In this document: positions 8,762 through 18,108 of the stretch, one piece after another | Layout of the letters: every line of letters begins with the position of its first letter | Position numbering within the stretch: the first letter of the stretch is position 1 | Source of the DNA: Actinomadura sp. BRA 177 | GTDB taxonomy: Bacteria; Actinomycetota; Actinomycetes; Streptosporangiales; Streptosporangiaceae | Length of the DNA: 35,264 bases | Direction of reading: 5' to 3' | NCBI RefSeq assembly: GCF_013372625.1 | Contig: NZ_JABXFD010000383.1 | Coordinates: 1 to 35,264 of the forward strand | Notes under the pieces: generated by a model | What the model was told of the DNA's origin: nothing | What the model saw: the letters and a program-made list of their open reading frames with translations, nothing else | Database searches by the model: none | Translations under genes and position numbers: made by a program

Positions 8762-9406
8762 TCAGGCGCCGAGATAGGCGAGGACGGCCAGCACCCGCCG
8801 GTTGTCGTCCTCGGACTGCGGCAGCCCGAGCTTGCCGAAGATGTTGTTGGTGTGCTTGCTGATCGCCTTCTCGGTGACGAACAGCTGCCCGGCGATGGCC
8901 GCGTTCGAGCGGCCCTCCGCCATCAGCCCGAGCACCTCGCGCTCGCGGGGCGTCAGCTGCTGCAGCGGCTCCTCGCGGGCGTGCCGGGTGAGCAGCTGCG
9001 ACACCACGTCCGGGTCGAGGGCGGTGCCGCCGTCCGCGACCCGGCGCACCGCCTCCACGAAGACCTTGACGTCCGACACGCGGTCTTTCAGCAGGTAGCC
9101 GATGCCGCCCCCGCTGTCGGACAGCAGCTCCCGCGCGTACAGCTGCTCGACGTGCTGCGACAGCACCAGCACCGGCAGGCCCGGGATCTCCTTGCGGGCC
9201 TCCAGCGCGGCCTTCAGCCCCTCGTCGGTGAACGTCGGCGGGAGCCGGACGTCCACCACCGCGACGTCCGGACGGTGGGTGGTGAGCGCCCGCAGCAGCG
9301 ACGGCCCGTTGTCCACCGCCTCGACGACCTCGAAGCCGAACGCGCCGAGCAGGCGGATCAGCCCGTCCCGGAGGAGGGCGAGATCTTCGGCGATGACAAC
9401 GCGCAC
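8762..9406 (-). CDS. NarL/FixJ-type response regulator
   Basis: A 214-residue two-component response regulator. The receiver domain has the acidic pair E7-D8, phospho-acceptor D52 (VVDVRLPP) and K107 (GYLLKD). The output is a LuxR helix-turn-helix: LTPREREVLGLMAEGRSNAAIAGQLFVTEKAISKHTNNIFGKLGL. Its start overlaps the 3' end of the histidine kinase gene by 49 bp, so kinase and regulator are co-translated. The stop codon is two bases from the convergent cupin stop. Similar pairs often control transporters or envelope responses; the target cannot be told here. Confidence 0.93.
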   Translation of the reverse strand: MRVVIAEDLALLRDGLIRLLGAFGFEVVEAVDNGPSLLRALTTHRPDVAVVDVRLPPTFTDEGLKAALEARKEIPGLPVLVLSQHVEQLYARELLSDSGGGIGYLLKDRVSDVKVFVEAVRRVADGGTALDPDVVSQLLTRHAREEPLQQLTPREREVLGLMAEGRSNAAIAGQLFVTEKAISKHTNNIFGKLGLPQSEDDNRRVLAVLAYLGA

Positions 9407-10719
9407 GGCAGCTCCATGGTCACGACGGTCGGTCCGCCGGGCGGGCTCGTCACCGCCATCGTCCCGTCGAAGGCCGCCAGCCTGCGCTCGATGCCGCGCA
9501 TCCCGCCGCCCGCGCCGGGGTCGGCACCGCCCGTCCCGTCGTCCCCGACGATCATAAGCAGCCGGCCGCGCGCGTGCTCGATCTGGATCCAGCCTCGCCG
9601 CGCGCCGGAGTGCTTGACGACGTTGGCGAGCATCTCCGCGACCGCGAAGTACGCCGCCGATTCGACCGGCGCGTCCGCGCGTCCCGGCAGGTCGACGTGG
9701 ACGTCCACGGGCAGCGGCAGGGTCAGCGCCAAGGCGCGCACGGCCCCGTCCAGCCCCCGCTCCGCCAAGACCGGCGGGTGGATGCCGCGCACCAGGTCGC
9801 GCAGCTCCGTCAGCGCCGTCCCGCTGGCCTCGCGCGCCTCGGCGAGGAGCTGCTGCGCGGTCTCGGGGTCGTGCTTCATCATCTCCTCGGCGAGCCCGAT
9901 GTTCATGCTCAGTGCAACTAGCCGGGCCTGCGCGCCGTCGTGCAGATCACGCTCGATGCGGCGCAGTTCCGCCGCCGACGCGTCCACCGTTTCCGACCGG
10001 GTCTCGGTGAGCTGCTCCACCCGCGCGGCCAGCGCGCCCCGCGTCGGCGCCAGCAGCGACCGGCCGAACAGCGCGTGCGCCTTCAGGAACGCCCCGCCCA
10101 GCGGGACCGAGGCGACCACCATCGCGGCCCCGAGGACGAGCGTCCCCGCGAACCCCGCCGCGCCGTAATCGGGGATCATCCAGAACGGGCCCCAGCCGTA
10201 GTCGGTCAGCAGCGCGACCCACCACGCCACGAACACGCCCTCCAGCCCATACACGGTCAGGCCCGCCGCCAGCACCCCGAGGACGAGCACGACCGGCACG
10301 TTCAGCAGCGACCACAACAGGTCACGCCACGTCGCCGGGTCGCCCAGCACCCACCGCAGCCGCCCGATCGGGCCGGTCGCACCGGACGGCTCCGGCCGGT
10401 ACGGCACCGGGATCCGCACACCGTGCCAGTCCGCCGCCAGCCTCCGCTGCAGGTTCGCCGCCGCCCGGATCGCGAGCAGCACCGCCGGCGCCAGCACCAC
10501 CCCGACGCCCAGCGGGATGAAGACGATCGACAGCACCGCGACGATGAACAGCGGCAGATTCACCGCGTAGGCGAGGACGATCTGAGCCACCCCGCGGACG
10601 ACGTTGGCGAACGTTCCCCGGGCGAGCCGGCCCGCCCGTTCGACGAAACGGTTGCTGTCGTCCACCCGTCCTCCCAGGACTTCCTCGGGAGGCCCACGGC
10701 GGCTCCCCCCTGCGACCAT
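9358..10719 (-). CDS. Membrane sensor histidine kinase (HisKA_3)
   Basis: A 453-residue NarX-type kinase and cognate partner of the overlapping response regulator. The N-terminal half holds four to six hydrophobic segments in two clusters (around 45-88 and 138-210), resembling the actinobacterial 'putative sensor' membrane domain. The HisKA_3 motif ELRRIERDLHDGAQARLVAL places the phosphorylated histidine at 260. The ATPase domain shows NVVKHSGA (N box) and GGGMRGIERRLAAFDG (G box). The start is uncertain: the ATG used has no clear Shine-Dalgarno, while a GTG ~18 codons later lies just after GGGAGGA. Confidence 0.9.
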   Translation of the reverse strand: MVAGGSRRGPPEEVLGGRVDDSNRFVERAGRLARGTFANVVRGVAQIVLAYAVNLPLFIVAVLSIVFIPLGVGVVLAPAVLLAIRAAANLQRRLAADWHGVRIPVPYRPEPSGATGPIGRLRWVLGDPATWRDLLWSLLNVPVVLVLGVLAAGLTVYGLEGVFVAWWVALLTDYGWGPFWMIPDYGAAGFAGTLVLGAAMVVASVPLGGAFLKAHALFGRSLLAPTRGALAARVEQLTETRSETVDASAAELRRIERDLHDGAQARLVALSMNIGLAEEMMKHDPETAQQLLAEAREASGTALTELRDLVRGIHPPVLAERGLDGAVRALALTLPLPVDVHVDLPGRADAPVESAAYFAVAEMLANVVKHSGARRGWIQIEHARGRLLMIVGDDGTGGADPGAGGGMRGIERRLAAFDGTMAVTSPPGGPTVVTMELPCALSSPKISPSSGTG

Positions 10720-10815
10720 TGTGTCGCCGGACGCCCGTCCGCTCAGTGGGGGTAAGTCCCGGATCCGGGCGGATCATGGGGGAGTTAGCCCTACCCTCTG
10801 CGGAAAGAGCGGGGC

Positions 10816-10835
10816 GCCCGGTTCCTCGACCGGGC
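10816..10835. other. Hairpin in the HK/tex divergent region
   Basis: GCCCGGT (10816-10822) and ACCGGGC (10829-10835) form a perfect 7-bp stem with a 6-nt loop, about 85 bp before the tex start. It could lie in the tex leader or be an operator. Nothing else stands out between 10720 and 10920. Confidence 0.3.
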
Positions 10836-10920
10836 CGTCATTCGAGCGGTGACAAGACAACCGGCCCAGTTCCCTGGACAATGCACAGGCGACACCCAGG
10901 GGAGAAAGCGAATCCAAGCT

Positions 10921-13419
10921 GTGACAGCGACCATCAGCCAGACGTCCGCCGGCCAGAACGGGCCGTCCACGCCGCCCATCACCCAGCGCATCGCCGAGGA
11001 GATCGGCGTCCGCGAGGGGCAGGTGCGGGTCGCGGTGGACCTGCTCGACGGCGGGGCGACCGTCCCGTTCATCGCCCGCTACCGCAAGGAGGCGACCGGA
11101 ACGCTCGACGACGCGCAGCTCCGCGCGCTGGAGGAGCGGCTCCGCTACCTGCGCGAGCTGGACGAGCGGCGCGCCGCCATCCTGGAGTCGGTCGAGTCGC
11201 AGGGCAAGCTCACCGACGAGCTGCGCGCCCAGATCGTGACGGCCGACTCCAAGGCGCGGCTGGAGGACATCTACCTCCCGTACAAGCCGAAGCGGCGCAC
11301 CAAGGCGCAGATCGCCCGCGAGGCCGGCCTCGAACCGCTCGCCGAGCTGCTGCTGGACGACCCGTCCCGCGACCCGCGGGCCGAGGCCGCCGCGTACGTC
11401 GACGCCGAGAAGAACGTCGCGGACGAGGCCGCCGCGCTGGAGGGCGCCCGCGCCATCCTCGTCGAGCGCTTCGCCGAGGACGCCGACCTCATCGGCGGGC
11501 TGCGCGAGCGCATGTGGAACCAGGGCCGGATGCTGTCGAAGGTCCGGGACGGCAAGGAGGAGAGCGGCGCCAAGTTCTCCGACTACTTCGAGTTCGCCGA
11601 GCCGTTCGCGAAGCTGCCCTCGCACCGCGTCCTCGCGCTGTTCCGGGGCGAGAAGGAAGAGGTCCTCGACCTCGACCTGGAGCCGGAGGAGGCCGACGAC
11701 TCGGCCGCGCGCAGCTCCTACGAGGTGGAGATCGCGCGCCGGTTCCAGATCGCCGACCAGGGCCGTCCGGCGGACAAGTGGCTCTCGGACGCCGTCCGCT
11801 GGGCCTGGCGCACCCGGATCCTCGTCCACCTCGGCATCGACCTGCGCACCCGGCTGCGGCAGGAGGCCGAAGACGAGGCGGCCCGCGTGTTCGCCGCGAA
11901 CCTGCGCGACCTGCTGCTCGCCGCGCCCGCCGGCACCCGCGCCACCATGGGCTTGGACCCGGGCCTGCGCACCGGCGTCAAGGTCGCCGTCGTGGACTCC
12001 ACCGGCAAGGTGACCGCGACCGACACGATCTACCCGCACGAGCCCCGCCGCAAGTGGGACGAGTCGATCGAGACGCTCGCCAAGCTCGCCCGCGAGCACA
12101 AGGTCGACCTCGTCTCCATCGGCAACGGCACCGCGTCCCGCGAGACCGACAAGCTCGCCGCCGACCTGATCGCCCGGCACCCCGACCTCAAGCTCACCAA
12201 GATCATGGTGTCGGAGGCGGGCGCGTCGGTGTACTCGGCGTCGGAGTACGCGGGCCGCGAACTGCCCGGCATGGACGTCTCGCTGCGCGGCGCCGTGTCC
12301 ATCGCCCGCCGCCTCCAGGACCCGCTCGCCGAGCTGGTCAAGATCGACCCCAAGTCGATCGGCGTCGGCCAGTACCAGCACGACATCTCCGAGGTGAAGC
12401 TGTCGCGCTCCCTGGACGCCGTCGTCGAGGACTGCGTGAACGCCGTCGGCGTGGACGTCAACACCGCGTCCGCGCCGCTGCTCACCCGCGTGTCCGGCAT
12501 CGGCGAGGGCCTCGCGGAGAACATCGTCGCGCACCGCGACGCCAACGGCCCGTTCCGCAGCCGCGGCGGGCTGAAGGACGTCCCGCGCCTCGGCCCGAAG
12601 GCGTTCGAGCAGTGCGCGGGCTTCCTGCGCATTCCCGGCGGCGACGACCCCCTCGACGCCTCCAGCGTGCACCCGGAGTCCTACCCGGTCGTCCGCCGGA
12701 TCCTGGACGCCGCCGGCAACGACATCAAGGGCCTCATCGGCAACACCGCCACGCTGCGCTCGCTGAAGCCGGCGGAGTTCGTCGACGAGACGTTCGGGCT
12801 GCCGACCGTCACCGACATCCTCGCCGAGCTGGAGAAGCCGGGCCGCGACCCGCGCCCGGCGTTCAAGACCGCCACGTTCAAGGAGGGCGTCGACAAGCTC
12901 GCCGACCTCGAACCCGGCATGCTGCTGGAGGGCGTCGTCACCAACGTCGCCGCGTTCGGCGCGTTCGTGGACGTCGGCGTCCACCAGGACGGGCTCGTCC
13001 ACATCTCCGCCATGTCCGACAAGTTCGTCGAGGACCCGCGCGACGTCGCCAAGCCCGGCGACATCGTCCGCGTGAAGGTGCTGGACGTCGACCTGCAGCG
13101 CAAGCGCATCTCGCTCACCCTCCGCCTGGACGACGAGCCCGGTGGGGGCAAGCAGGGCGGTGGCAAGCAGGGGGGTGGCAAGCAGGGCGGTGCCAAACAG
13201 GCCGGCGCCAAGCAGGGCGCCGGAAGGCGCGGCGAGCAGCGCGACCGTGGCGGCCAGAACCGCGGCGGGCAGAACCGCGGTGGCCAGAACCAGCGCGGCG
13301 GACGCGGCGGCGGCCAGCAGCGTGGTGGTCAGGGAGGAGGCAGCGGCGCCATGGCCGACGCCCTCCGCCGCGCCGGCCTCGACAAGGGCCTCCCGGGCAA
13401 CGACCGCAAGGGCCGCTGA
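10921..13419 (+). CDS. tex: Tex family RNA-binding transcription accessory protein
   Basis: Cytoplasmic nucleic-acid-binding protein linked to transcription and RNA metabolism. About 832 residues. The N-terminal part matches Tex ([23 protein letters not shown], then [14 protein letters not shown]). A YqgF/RNase H-like fold follows ([18 protein letters not shown]), then helix-hairpin-helix motifs ([14 protein letters not shown]) and an S1 domain ([24 protein letters not shown] to [11 protein letters not shown]). The last ~95 residues are unusual: GGGKQ repeats, then [12 protein letters not shown] and RGG-like runs, ending with a conserved-looking [13 protein letters not shown] segment; such tails bind RNA. 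The GTG at 10921 fits family length; an upstream GTG at 10849 adds an unconserved 24 residues. Transcribed alone, it ends at a shared terminator. Confidence 0.94.
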   Translation: MTATISQTSAGQNGPSTPPITQRIAEEIGVREGQVRVAVDLLDGGATVPFIARYRKEATGTLDDAQLRALEERLRYLRELDERRAAILESVESQGKLTDELRAQIVTADSKARLEDIYLPYKPKRRTKAQIAREAGLEPLAELLLDDPSRDPRAEAAAYVDAEKNVADEAAALEGARAILVERFAEDADLIGGLRERMWNQGRMLSKVRDGKEESGAKFSDYFEFAEPFAKLPSHRVLALFRGEKEEVLDLDLEPEEADDSAARSSYEVEIARRFQIADQGRPADKWLSDAVRWAWRTRILVHLGIDLRTRLRQEAEDEAARVFAANLRDLLLAAPAGTRATMGLDPGLRTGVKVAVVDSTGKVTATDTIYPHEPRRKWDESIETLAKLAREHKVDLVSIGNGTASRETDKLAADLIARHPDLKLTKIMVSEAGASVYSASEYAGRELPGMDVSLRGAVSIARRLQDPLAELVKIDPKSIGVGQYQHDISEVKLSRSLDAVVEDCVNAVGVDVNTASAPLLTRVSGIGEGLAENIVAHRDANGPFRSRGGLKDVPRLGPKAFEQCAGFLRIPGGDDPLDASSVHPESYPVVRRILDAAGNDIKGLIGNTATLRSLKPAEFVDETFGLPTVTDILAELEKPGRDPRPAFKTATFKEGVDKLADLEPGMLLEGVVTNVAAFGAFVDVGVHQDGLVHISAMSDKFVEDPRDVAKPGDIVRVKVLDVDLQRKRISLTLRLDDEPGGGKQGGGKQGGGKQGGAKQAGAKQGAGRRGEQRDRGGQNRGGQNRGGQNQRGGRGGGQQRGGQGGGSGAMADALRRAGLDKGLPGNDRKGR
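13141..13220 (+). repeat. 15-bp repeats encoding the GGGKQ tail of Tex
   Basis: Four to five copies of a GGTGGCAAGCAGGGC-like 15-bp unit occur in tandem, the last with GCC replacing GGC. They encode [10 protein letters not shown] units. In-frame copy-number change would alter only tail length. Confidence 0.75.
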
Positions 13420-13425
13420 GACGCG

Positions 13426-13461
13426 GACGATCCCCGGCCGCACCGCAGGCCGGGGATCGTC
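13426..13461. terminator. Strong bidirectional terminator after tex
   Basis: Perfect 14-bp arms GACGATCCCCGGCC (13426-13439) and GGCCGGGGATCGTC (13448-13461) with an 8-nt loop, seven bases after the tex stop. The right arm overlaps the stop codon of the convergent transporter gene, so it serves both transcripts. Confidence 0.88.
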
Positions 13462-14584
13462 ACTCGCTGAAGCCGCGCCAGCGGCCGTCCGCCCCCGTCT
13501 CGGTCGGGCTCTGCGGACGGACGGGACGGCGCGGCGGCACCGCGTCCTGACGGTTGTAGGGCCCCTGGCCCAGCGGGTCCTGCGCGTAGGGGGACGGCTC
13601 GGGCGGCACCGGCGCGCCGTGGACCTGCCCGAGTTGCGGCCCGCCCAGCACGGGTCCGCCGATCGCCGGGCCGCCGAACGGGTCCCGCGCGGTGTCCTCC
13701 GCTTGGGGGTCCCGCGGCTCCTCCTCGACCGGCCGGTGCCGGGGGAACTGCACGACGGCGACCGCCCCGAGCGCCAGCGCGCCGAACCGCATCGCCGAGT
13801 GCGCCGCGTCCTGCGGCCACGGCTCCCCGTACATGAACGAGCCCATGGTCAGCAGGTAGGACTTGGCGGCCACCGTCATGACCGTCGCCACGATCGACAC
13901 CCGGCAGCGCTGGAACGCCATCACCATGATCCCGAACCCGATGGCCGCCGCCACGACGGTCAGGTACGGCCACGGCGTCGCGATGATCCGCAGGCTGGTG
14001 GCGTTCGGGTCGTCGCTCCACCCCTTGATCGCCAGCTCGGCGGTGCCGACCGGGAAGCCGGCGCTGAGCCCGTAGGCGATCCCGGTGACGGGGCGCGCGT
14101 GCCGGCCGTCCGGCCGGTAGTCGCCGAGGACGAGGATCAGCACCGGCACCGCGACCGCCGGGGCGACCACCACCGCGATCTTCCACAGCGGCGCGTCCGC
14201 CGAGCTGATCGGCTCGTCCCCGCTGAGCGACGCGGTCAGCAGCAGGATCGCCGCGCCGATCAGCACCAGGCTCAGCCACTCGCGCGCGGTGAGCCGCTCG
14301 CCGAAGAACACCAGCGCGATCAGCAGCAGCGGCACGATGCCGGACATGAAGATCGGCACGGCGGTGGACAGCGGCAGGTTGCGCAGCGCCATGATCTGCA
14401 GGCTGAGCCCGCCGAGCACGATGCCGAGCGCGATCAGGAAGATCCAGTTGCTGACGATCGACCAGGCCATGTGCAGGATGCGGTTGCCCCGGACAGGGGG
14501 CATCCGGTCCGCCGCCAGTTTGAAGACGGCGAACCCGAGGTAGTACAGACCGGTCGCAGTGAAGGCCGCAGCTGTCCCGTTCAT
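13460..14584 (-). CDS. DMT/EamA-like multi-pass membrane protein
   Basis: A 374-residue integral membrane protein. Residues ~1-285 contain about eight to ten hydrophobic segments in two halves, resembling drug/metabolite transporter (EamA) proteins: NLPLSTAVPIFMSGIVPLLL, followed by FFGERLTAREWLSLVLIGAAIL, is a typical DMT end-of-repeat. The last ~85 residues are a Pro/Gly-rich soluble tail (GGPAIGGPVLGGPQLG and PPRRPVRPQ), probably cytoplasmic and not part of the transporter fold. Convergent with tex and divergent from tig across 226 bp. Substrate unknown; the superfamily call is moderately firm. Confidence 0.8.
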   Translation of the reverse strand: MNGTAAAFTATGLYYLGFAVFKLAADRMPPVRGNRILHMAWSIVSNWIFLIALGIVLGGLSLQIMALRNLPLSTAVPIFMSGIVPLLLIALVFFGERLTAREWLSLVLIGAAILLLTASLSGDEPISSADAPLWKIAVVVAPAVAVPVLILVLGDYRPDGRHARPVTGIAYGLSAGFPVGTAELAIKGWSDDPNATSLRIIATPWPYLTVVAAAIGFGIMVMAFQRCRVSIVATVMTVAAKSYLLTMGSFMYGEPWPQDAAHSAMRFGALALGAVAVVQFPRHRPVEEEPRDPQAEDTARDPFGGPAIGGPVLGGPQLGQVHGAPVPPEPSPYAQDPLGQGPYNRQDAVPPRRPVRPQSPTETGADGRWRGFSE

Positions 14585-14810
14585 CCCGGACGAGTATGGG
14601 CCTTCCGGACACTTATGTCACTGCCCGTGCGGCGTCGCTGACGCGGTTTCGCCGCTCTTGCGGGCGTCCGGTGTCCGCAGCCGGGGCCGTGACCCCATAG
14701 ACTTGCTCGCGCGAAGGCGCGGAGCCGTATTCGGCGTGCCCGCGCCCAGCGAGTGAGCACGCGTCGAACGTCGCGGCCGAGACAGCGCCCGATCAAGGAG
14801 ACCTACCCCA

Positions 14811-16274
14811 GTGAAGACCGATGTCGAGGAGCTGACCCCCACGCGGGTCAAGCTCACCGTCGAGGTTCCGTTCGACGAGCTCAAGCCGAACCTCGACAAG
14901 GCGTACAAGGAGATCTCGCAGCAGGTGCGGATCAAGGGCTTCCGGCCCGGCAAGGTCCCCGCCCCGCTGATCGACAAGTACGTCGGCCGGGGTGCGGTGC
15001 TGCAGGAGGCCGTCAACGACGCGCTTCCGGAGCTGTACGGCCGCGCCGTCGAGGAGACCGAGATCTTCGTGCTCGGGCAGCCCGACGTCGAGGTGACCGA
15101 GCTGGAGGACGGCACCCAGTTCGCGTTCACCGCCGAGGTCGACATCCGGCCGAAGTTCGAGGTGCCCGACTACGACGGCCTGGAGGTCGTCGTCGAGGAC
15201 GCCGAGGTCACCGACGAGCAGGTCGAGGAGACCATCGGCAACCTGCGCGAGCGGTTCGCCTCCCTCACCAACGCCGAGCGGGCCGTCGAGGAGGGCGACT
15301 TCGCCACCATCGACATGGCCGCGAAGATCGACGGCGAAGAGGTCGAGGACGCCGCCACCGCCGGCTACTCCTACGAGGTCGGCAGCAAGTCGGCCATCGA
15401 GGGCCTGGACGACGCACTCACCGGCCTCGCCGCGGGCGAGGACACGACGTTCACCGGCACCCTGCCCGGCGGCGAGCGCGCCGGCGAGGAGGCCGAGATC
15501 ACCGTCACGGTGCAGAGCGTCAAGGTCAAGAACCTGCCCGACCTGGACGACGAGTTCGCCCAGCTCGCCAGCGAGTTCGACACCATCGACGAGCTGCGCG
15601 AGGACGTCCGCACCCGGCTCGGCCGGCAGGTGAAGCTGCAGCAGCTGTCCGAGGCCCGCGACAAGGCCCTCGAGGCGCTGCTGGAGAAGGTCGACATCCC
15701 GCTTCCCGACAAGGTCGTGGAGGAGGAGGTCGGCCGCCGCAACCAGCAGCTGGAGCAGCAGCTCCAGATGGCGGGCATGTCCAAGGAGGACTACCTCGCG
15801 GAGGAGGAGAAGTCCGCCGAGGAGTTCGACACCGAGGTCGCCGACGCGGCCCGGCTCGCGGTCAAGGGCGGGTTCGTCCTCGACCAGCTCGCCGTCCAGG
15901 AGGAGCTGGGCGTCGAGAACGAGGAGCTCAGCGAGTACGTCGTCACGCAGGCCATGCAGATGGGCGTGCAGCCGCAGCAGCTCGCCGAGTACCTGACGCA
16001 GAACAACCAGCTTCCGGCGATCGTCTCGGAGGTGCTGCGCAGCAAGGCGCTGAACCTCGTCGTCGAGCACGTCACCGTCAAGGACGAGTCGGGCAACGAG
16101 ATCGACGTCGAGGCCGTCCAGCGCGAGCTGAACGGCGAGACGGGCGAGACCGTCCAGGCCGACGAGGCCGAGGAGTCCGAGGAGGCCCCCGCGGAGACGG
16201 CTGAGGCCGCCGCTGCGGAGTCCCCGGCCGCCGAGGCGAAGGACGAGCAGGACGCCAAGGACAAAGACGCCTAG
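14811..16274 (+). CDS. tig: Trigger factor, ribosome-associated chaperone
   Basis: Binds nascent chains at the ribosome exit tunnel and has peptidyl-prolyl isomerase activity. 487 residues. The ribosome-binding signature GFRPGKVP lies at ~44-51 in the N-terminal domain, the FKBP-like domain spans ~150-240 (EGDFATIDM, AIEGLDDALTGLAAGE), and the C-terminal helical arms follow. The last ~55 residues form an acidic, Ala/Glu-rich tail, common in actinobacteria. GTG start with AAGGAG ten bases upstream. Upstream of clpP1-clpP2-clpX, the conserved tig-clp gene order, but separated by a strong terminator, so it is its own transcript. Confidence 0.97.
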   Translation: MKTDVEELTPTRVKLTVEVPFDELKPNLDKAYKEISQQVRIKGFRPGKVPAPLIDKYVGRGAVLQEAVNDALPELYGRAVEETEIFVLGQPDVEVTELEDGTQFAFTAEVDIRPKFEVPDYDGLEVVVEDAEVTDEQVEETIGNLRERFASLTNAERAVEEGDFATIDMAAKIDGEEVEDAATAGYSYEVGSKSAIEGLDDALTGLAAGEDTTFTGTLPGGERAGEEAEITVTVQSVKVKNLPDLDDEFAQLASEFDTIDELREDVRTRLGRQVKLQQLSEARDKALEALLEKVDIPLPDKVVEEEVGRRNQQLEQQLQMAGMSKEDYLAEEEKSAEEFDTEVADAARLAVKGGFVLDQLAVQEELGVENEELSEYVVTQAMQMGVQPQQLAEYLTQNNQLPAIVSEVLRSKALNLVVEHVTVKDESGNEIDVEAVQRELNGETGETVQADEAEESEEAPAETAEAAAAESPAAEAKDEQDAKDKDA

Positions 16275-16297
16275 GCGCCCTCCGGCGCGTCCCACGC

Positions 16298-16331
16298 ACG
16301 CCCCGCATCCGTACACCCGGATGCGGGGCGT
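16298..16331 (+). terminator. Terminator after tig
   Basis: Perfect 14-bp arms ACGCCCCGCATCCG (16298-16311) and CGGATGCGGGGCGT (16318-16331) with a 6-nt loop, 24 bases after the tig stop. It separates tig from the clpP transcript. Confidence 0.85.
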
Positions 16332-16484
16332 CGCCTTGCGCGCGGACGGACGCCGTGTGCGCCTTCGCACGGCCGTGGCGCGTATGACCGGAGCGAGCCG
16401 GGGGATGAGGGGGACGTCCCCGGACGGTGTCCCGTTGGCGAAGATCGTCCGGAACGCGGGGCGGGGTCCGCCGCCGCTCGGGTA

Positions 16485-16495
16485 CGCCCCTGGCG
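16485..16495 (+). promoter_or_regulatory. ClgR-like box upstream of clpP1
   Basis: CGCCCCTGGCG matches the actinobacterial ClgR core CGCYNANRGCG except for the central A, and it is followed by AAA. It lies ~90 bp before the clpP1 start. In Streptomyces and Corynebacterium ClgR activates clpP operons. The 16275-16583 gap otherwise holds only the tig terminator and no gene. Confidence 0.4.
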
Positions 16496-16583
16496 AAAAG
16501 GCGGCCCCCCGGGCTTAAGCGGGCCCGGTGGCGCGTTAATGTCCAATCATCCGAACCGATTAAAAGGACCGGAGGAACACCCG

Positions 16584-17222
16584 GTGAGCATGCCTCCGAC
16601 TTTCGACGAGTCGTCGCGGATCCAGGCGCGGGTCGCCGAGGCGCCCCTGCTGCCTCTGGGCGACCAGCTGTTCCAGCGGCTGCTGCGCGAGCGCATCGTC
16701 TTCCTCGGCCAGCAGGTCGACGACGACATCGCCAACCGCATCTGCGCCGAGCTCCTGCTGCTGTCGGCCGAGGACGGCCGCCGTGACATCACGCTCTACA
16801 TCAACTCGCCAGGTGGCTCCGTCACCGCCGGCATGGCGATCTACGACATCATGCAGTACGTCCCGAACGACGTCGTCACGGTGGGCATGGGCCTCGCCGC
16901 GTCGATGGGCCAGTTCCTGCTGTGCGCGGGGACGACGGGCAAGCGGTACGCACTGCCGCACGCGCGCATCATGATGCACCAGCCGTCCGGCGGCATCGGC
17001 GGCACGGCGTCCGACATCAAGATCCAGGCCGAGCAGATGCTCTACGTGAAGAAGACGCTCGCCGAGAAGATCGCCGAACACACCGGCCAGCCGCTCGACC
17101 AGATCGAGCGCGACTCCGACCGCGACCGGTGGTTCACCGCCGACGAGGCCAAGGACTACGGGTTCGTCGACCACGTGGTGCTCAGTGCCACCCAGGTGCC
17201 CTCCGAGGGCACCGTCTCCTGA
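16584..17222 (+). CDS. clpP1: ATP-dependent Clp protease proteolytic subunit ClpP1
   Basis: Serine peptidase subunit of the cytoplasmic ClpP1P2 chamber, working with ClpX. 212 residues. The catalytic serine is in [11 protein letters not shown], the histidine in IMMHQPSGG, and the acidic third residue in the [13 protein letters not shown] region. The strand [18 protein letters not shown] is invariant in ClpP. GGAGG lies eight bases before the GTG at 16584, so an upstream ATG at 16539 without a ribosome site was rejected. It is followed after 28 bp by clpP2, forming the tandem pair that in actinobacteria makes a mixed tetradecamer. Confidence 0.96.
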   Translation: MSMPPTFDESSRIQARVAEAPLLPLGDQLFQRLLRERIVFLGQQVDDDIANRICAELLLLSAEDGRRDITLYINSPGGSVTAGMAIYDIMQYVPNDVVTVGMGLAASMGQFLLCAGTTGKRYALPHARIMMHQPSGGIGGTASDIKIQAEQMLYVKKTLAEKIAEHTGQPLDQIERDSDRDRWFTADEAKDYGFVDHVVLSATQVPSEGTVS

Positions 17223-17250
17223 CGACCCGAACACTTAATCGGAGGCACAC

Positions 17251-17934
17251 ATGAGCGACCTGTTCCGACCCGGTCTCACCGATATGGTCCGGCCGGGCGC
17301 CGGCCCGATGCCGGTCGACAACCGCTACATCATTCCGTCGTTCGTCGAGCGCACCACGTACGGGGTCAAGGAGATGAACCCGTACAACAAGCTGTTCGAG
17401 GAGCGCATCATCTTCCTCGGCGTGCAGATCGACGACGCGTCCGCCAACGACGTGATGGCCCAGCTGATCACGCTGGAGTCCATCGACCCGGACCGCGACA
17501 TCAGCATCTACATCAACTCGCCGGGCGGCTCGTTCACCGCGATGACGGCGATCTACGACACGATGCAGTTCGTCAAGCCCGACATCCAGACCGTCTGCAT
17601 CGGCCAGGCCGCCTCGGCCGCCGCCGTGCTGCTCGCGGCCGGGACGCCGGGCAAGCGGGCCGCGCTGCCCAACTCGCGGATACTGATCCACCAGCCCGCG
17701 ACCGAGGGCACCTACGGCCAGTCCAGCGACATCGAGATCCAGGCGCGCGAGATCATGCGGATCCGCGAGCTGCTGGAGAGCATCCTGGCCGAGCACAGCG
17801 GCCGGAGCATCGAGGAGGTCCGCCGCGACATCGAGCGCGACAAGATCCTCACCGCGGACGAGGCGAAGGACTACGGTCTCATCGACGACGTCTTCGCCAG
17901 CAGGAAGCGGAAAGCAGAGGTAGTGTCGTCCTGA
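17251..17934 (+). CDS. clpP2: ATP-dependent Clp protease proteolytic subunit ClpP2
   Basis: Second ClpP subunit, 227 residues, with a longer N-terminal propeptide-like segment (to about residue 40) than ClpP1. Catalytic residues are in place: Ser in [14 protein letters not shown], His in RILIHQPA, Asp in VRRDIERDK. The [14 protein letters not shown] handle region is intact. CGGAGG precedes the ATG. Its sequence differs clearly from ClpP1, so the pair are distinct subunits and not a recent duplication. clpX follows 174 bp downstream, beyond a hairpin. Confidence 0.96.
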   Translation: MSDLFRPGLTDMVRPGAGPMPVDNRYIIPSFVERTTYGVKEMNPYNKLFEERIIFLGVQIDDASANDVMAQLITLESIDPDRDISIYINSPGGSFTAMTAIYDTMQFVKPDIQTVCIGQAASAAAVLLAAGTPGKRAALPNSRILIHQPATEGTYGQSSDIEIQAREIMRIRELLESILAEHSGRSIEEVRRDIERDKILTADEAKDYGLIDDVFASRKRKAEVVSS

Positions 17935-17957
17935 GACGGCACAAGGACGCGGGAGGT

Positions 17958-17992
17958 CCCCGAGCCCGGACGCCACACTTCCGGGCGAGGGG
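17958..17992 (+). terminator. Hairpin between clpP2 and clpX
   Basis: GCCCGGA (17964-17970) pairs with TCCGGGC (17980-17986). Outer CCCC (17958-17961) and GGGG (17989-17992) extend the stem across a two-base internal mismatch. CTTTCC follows. It lies 24 bases after the clpP2 stop and could reduce read-through into clpX or act as a processing site. Confidence 0.45.
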
Positions 17993-18108
17993 CTTTCCAA
18001 GTCCGTTGGAGGCGGTAACGTCGAGTCCAACGTCGAGAGCCTTCGGGACGCAACCGAGCTGCGCCGCATCCTCCAGGGCGGGCGGCCCCACGAAAAGGAG
18101 ACAGTTGG

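Noticed and set aside
10774-13443. 889-codon minus-strand ORF antisense to tex
   Set aside because: Composition is the typical Val/Leu/Arg/Asp mix of antisense high-GC frames, there is no recognisable domain, and Tex on the plus strand is unmistakable.
14585-14810. tRNA gene or riboswitch between the transporter and tig
   Set aside because: No cloverleaf arms, CCA end or conserved riboswitch core could be found. A TAGACT at 14698 may be a -10 box, but no -35 fits at the right spacing.
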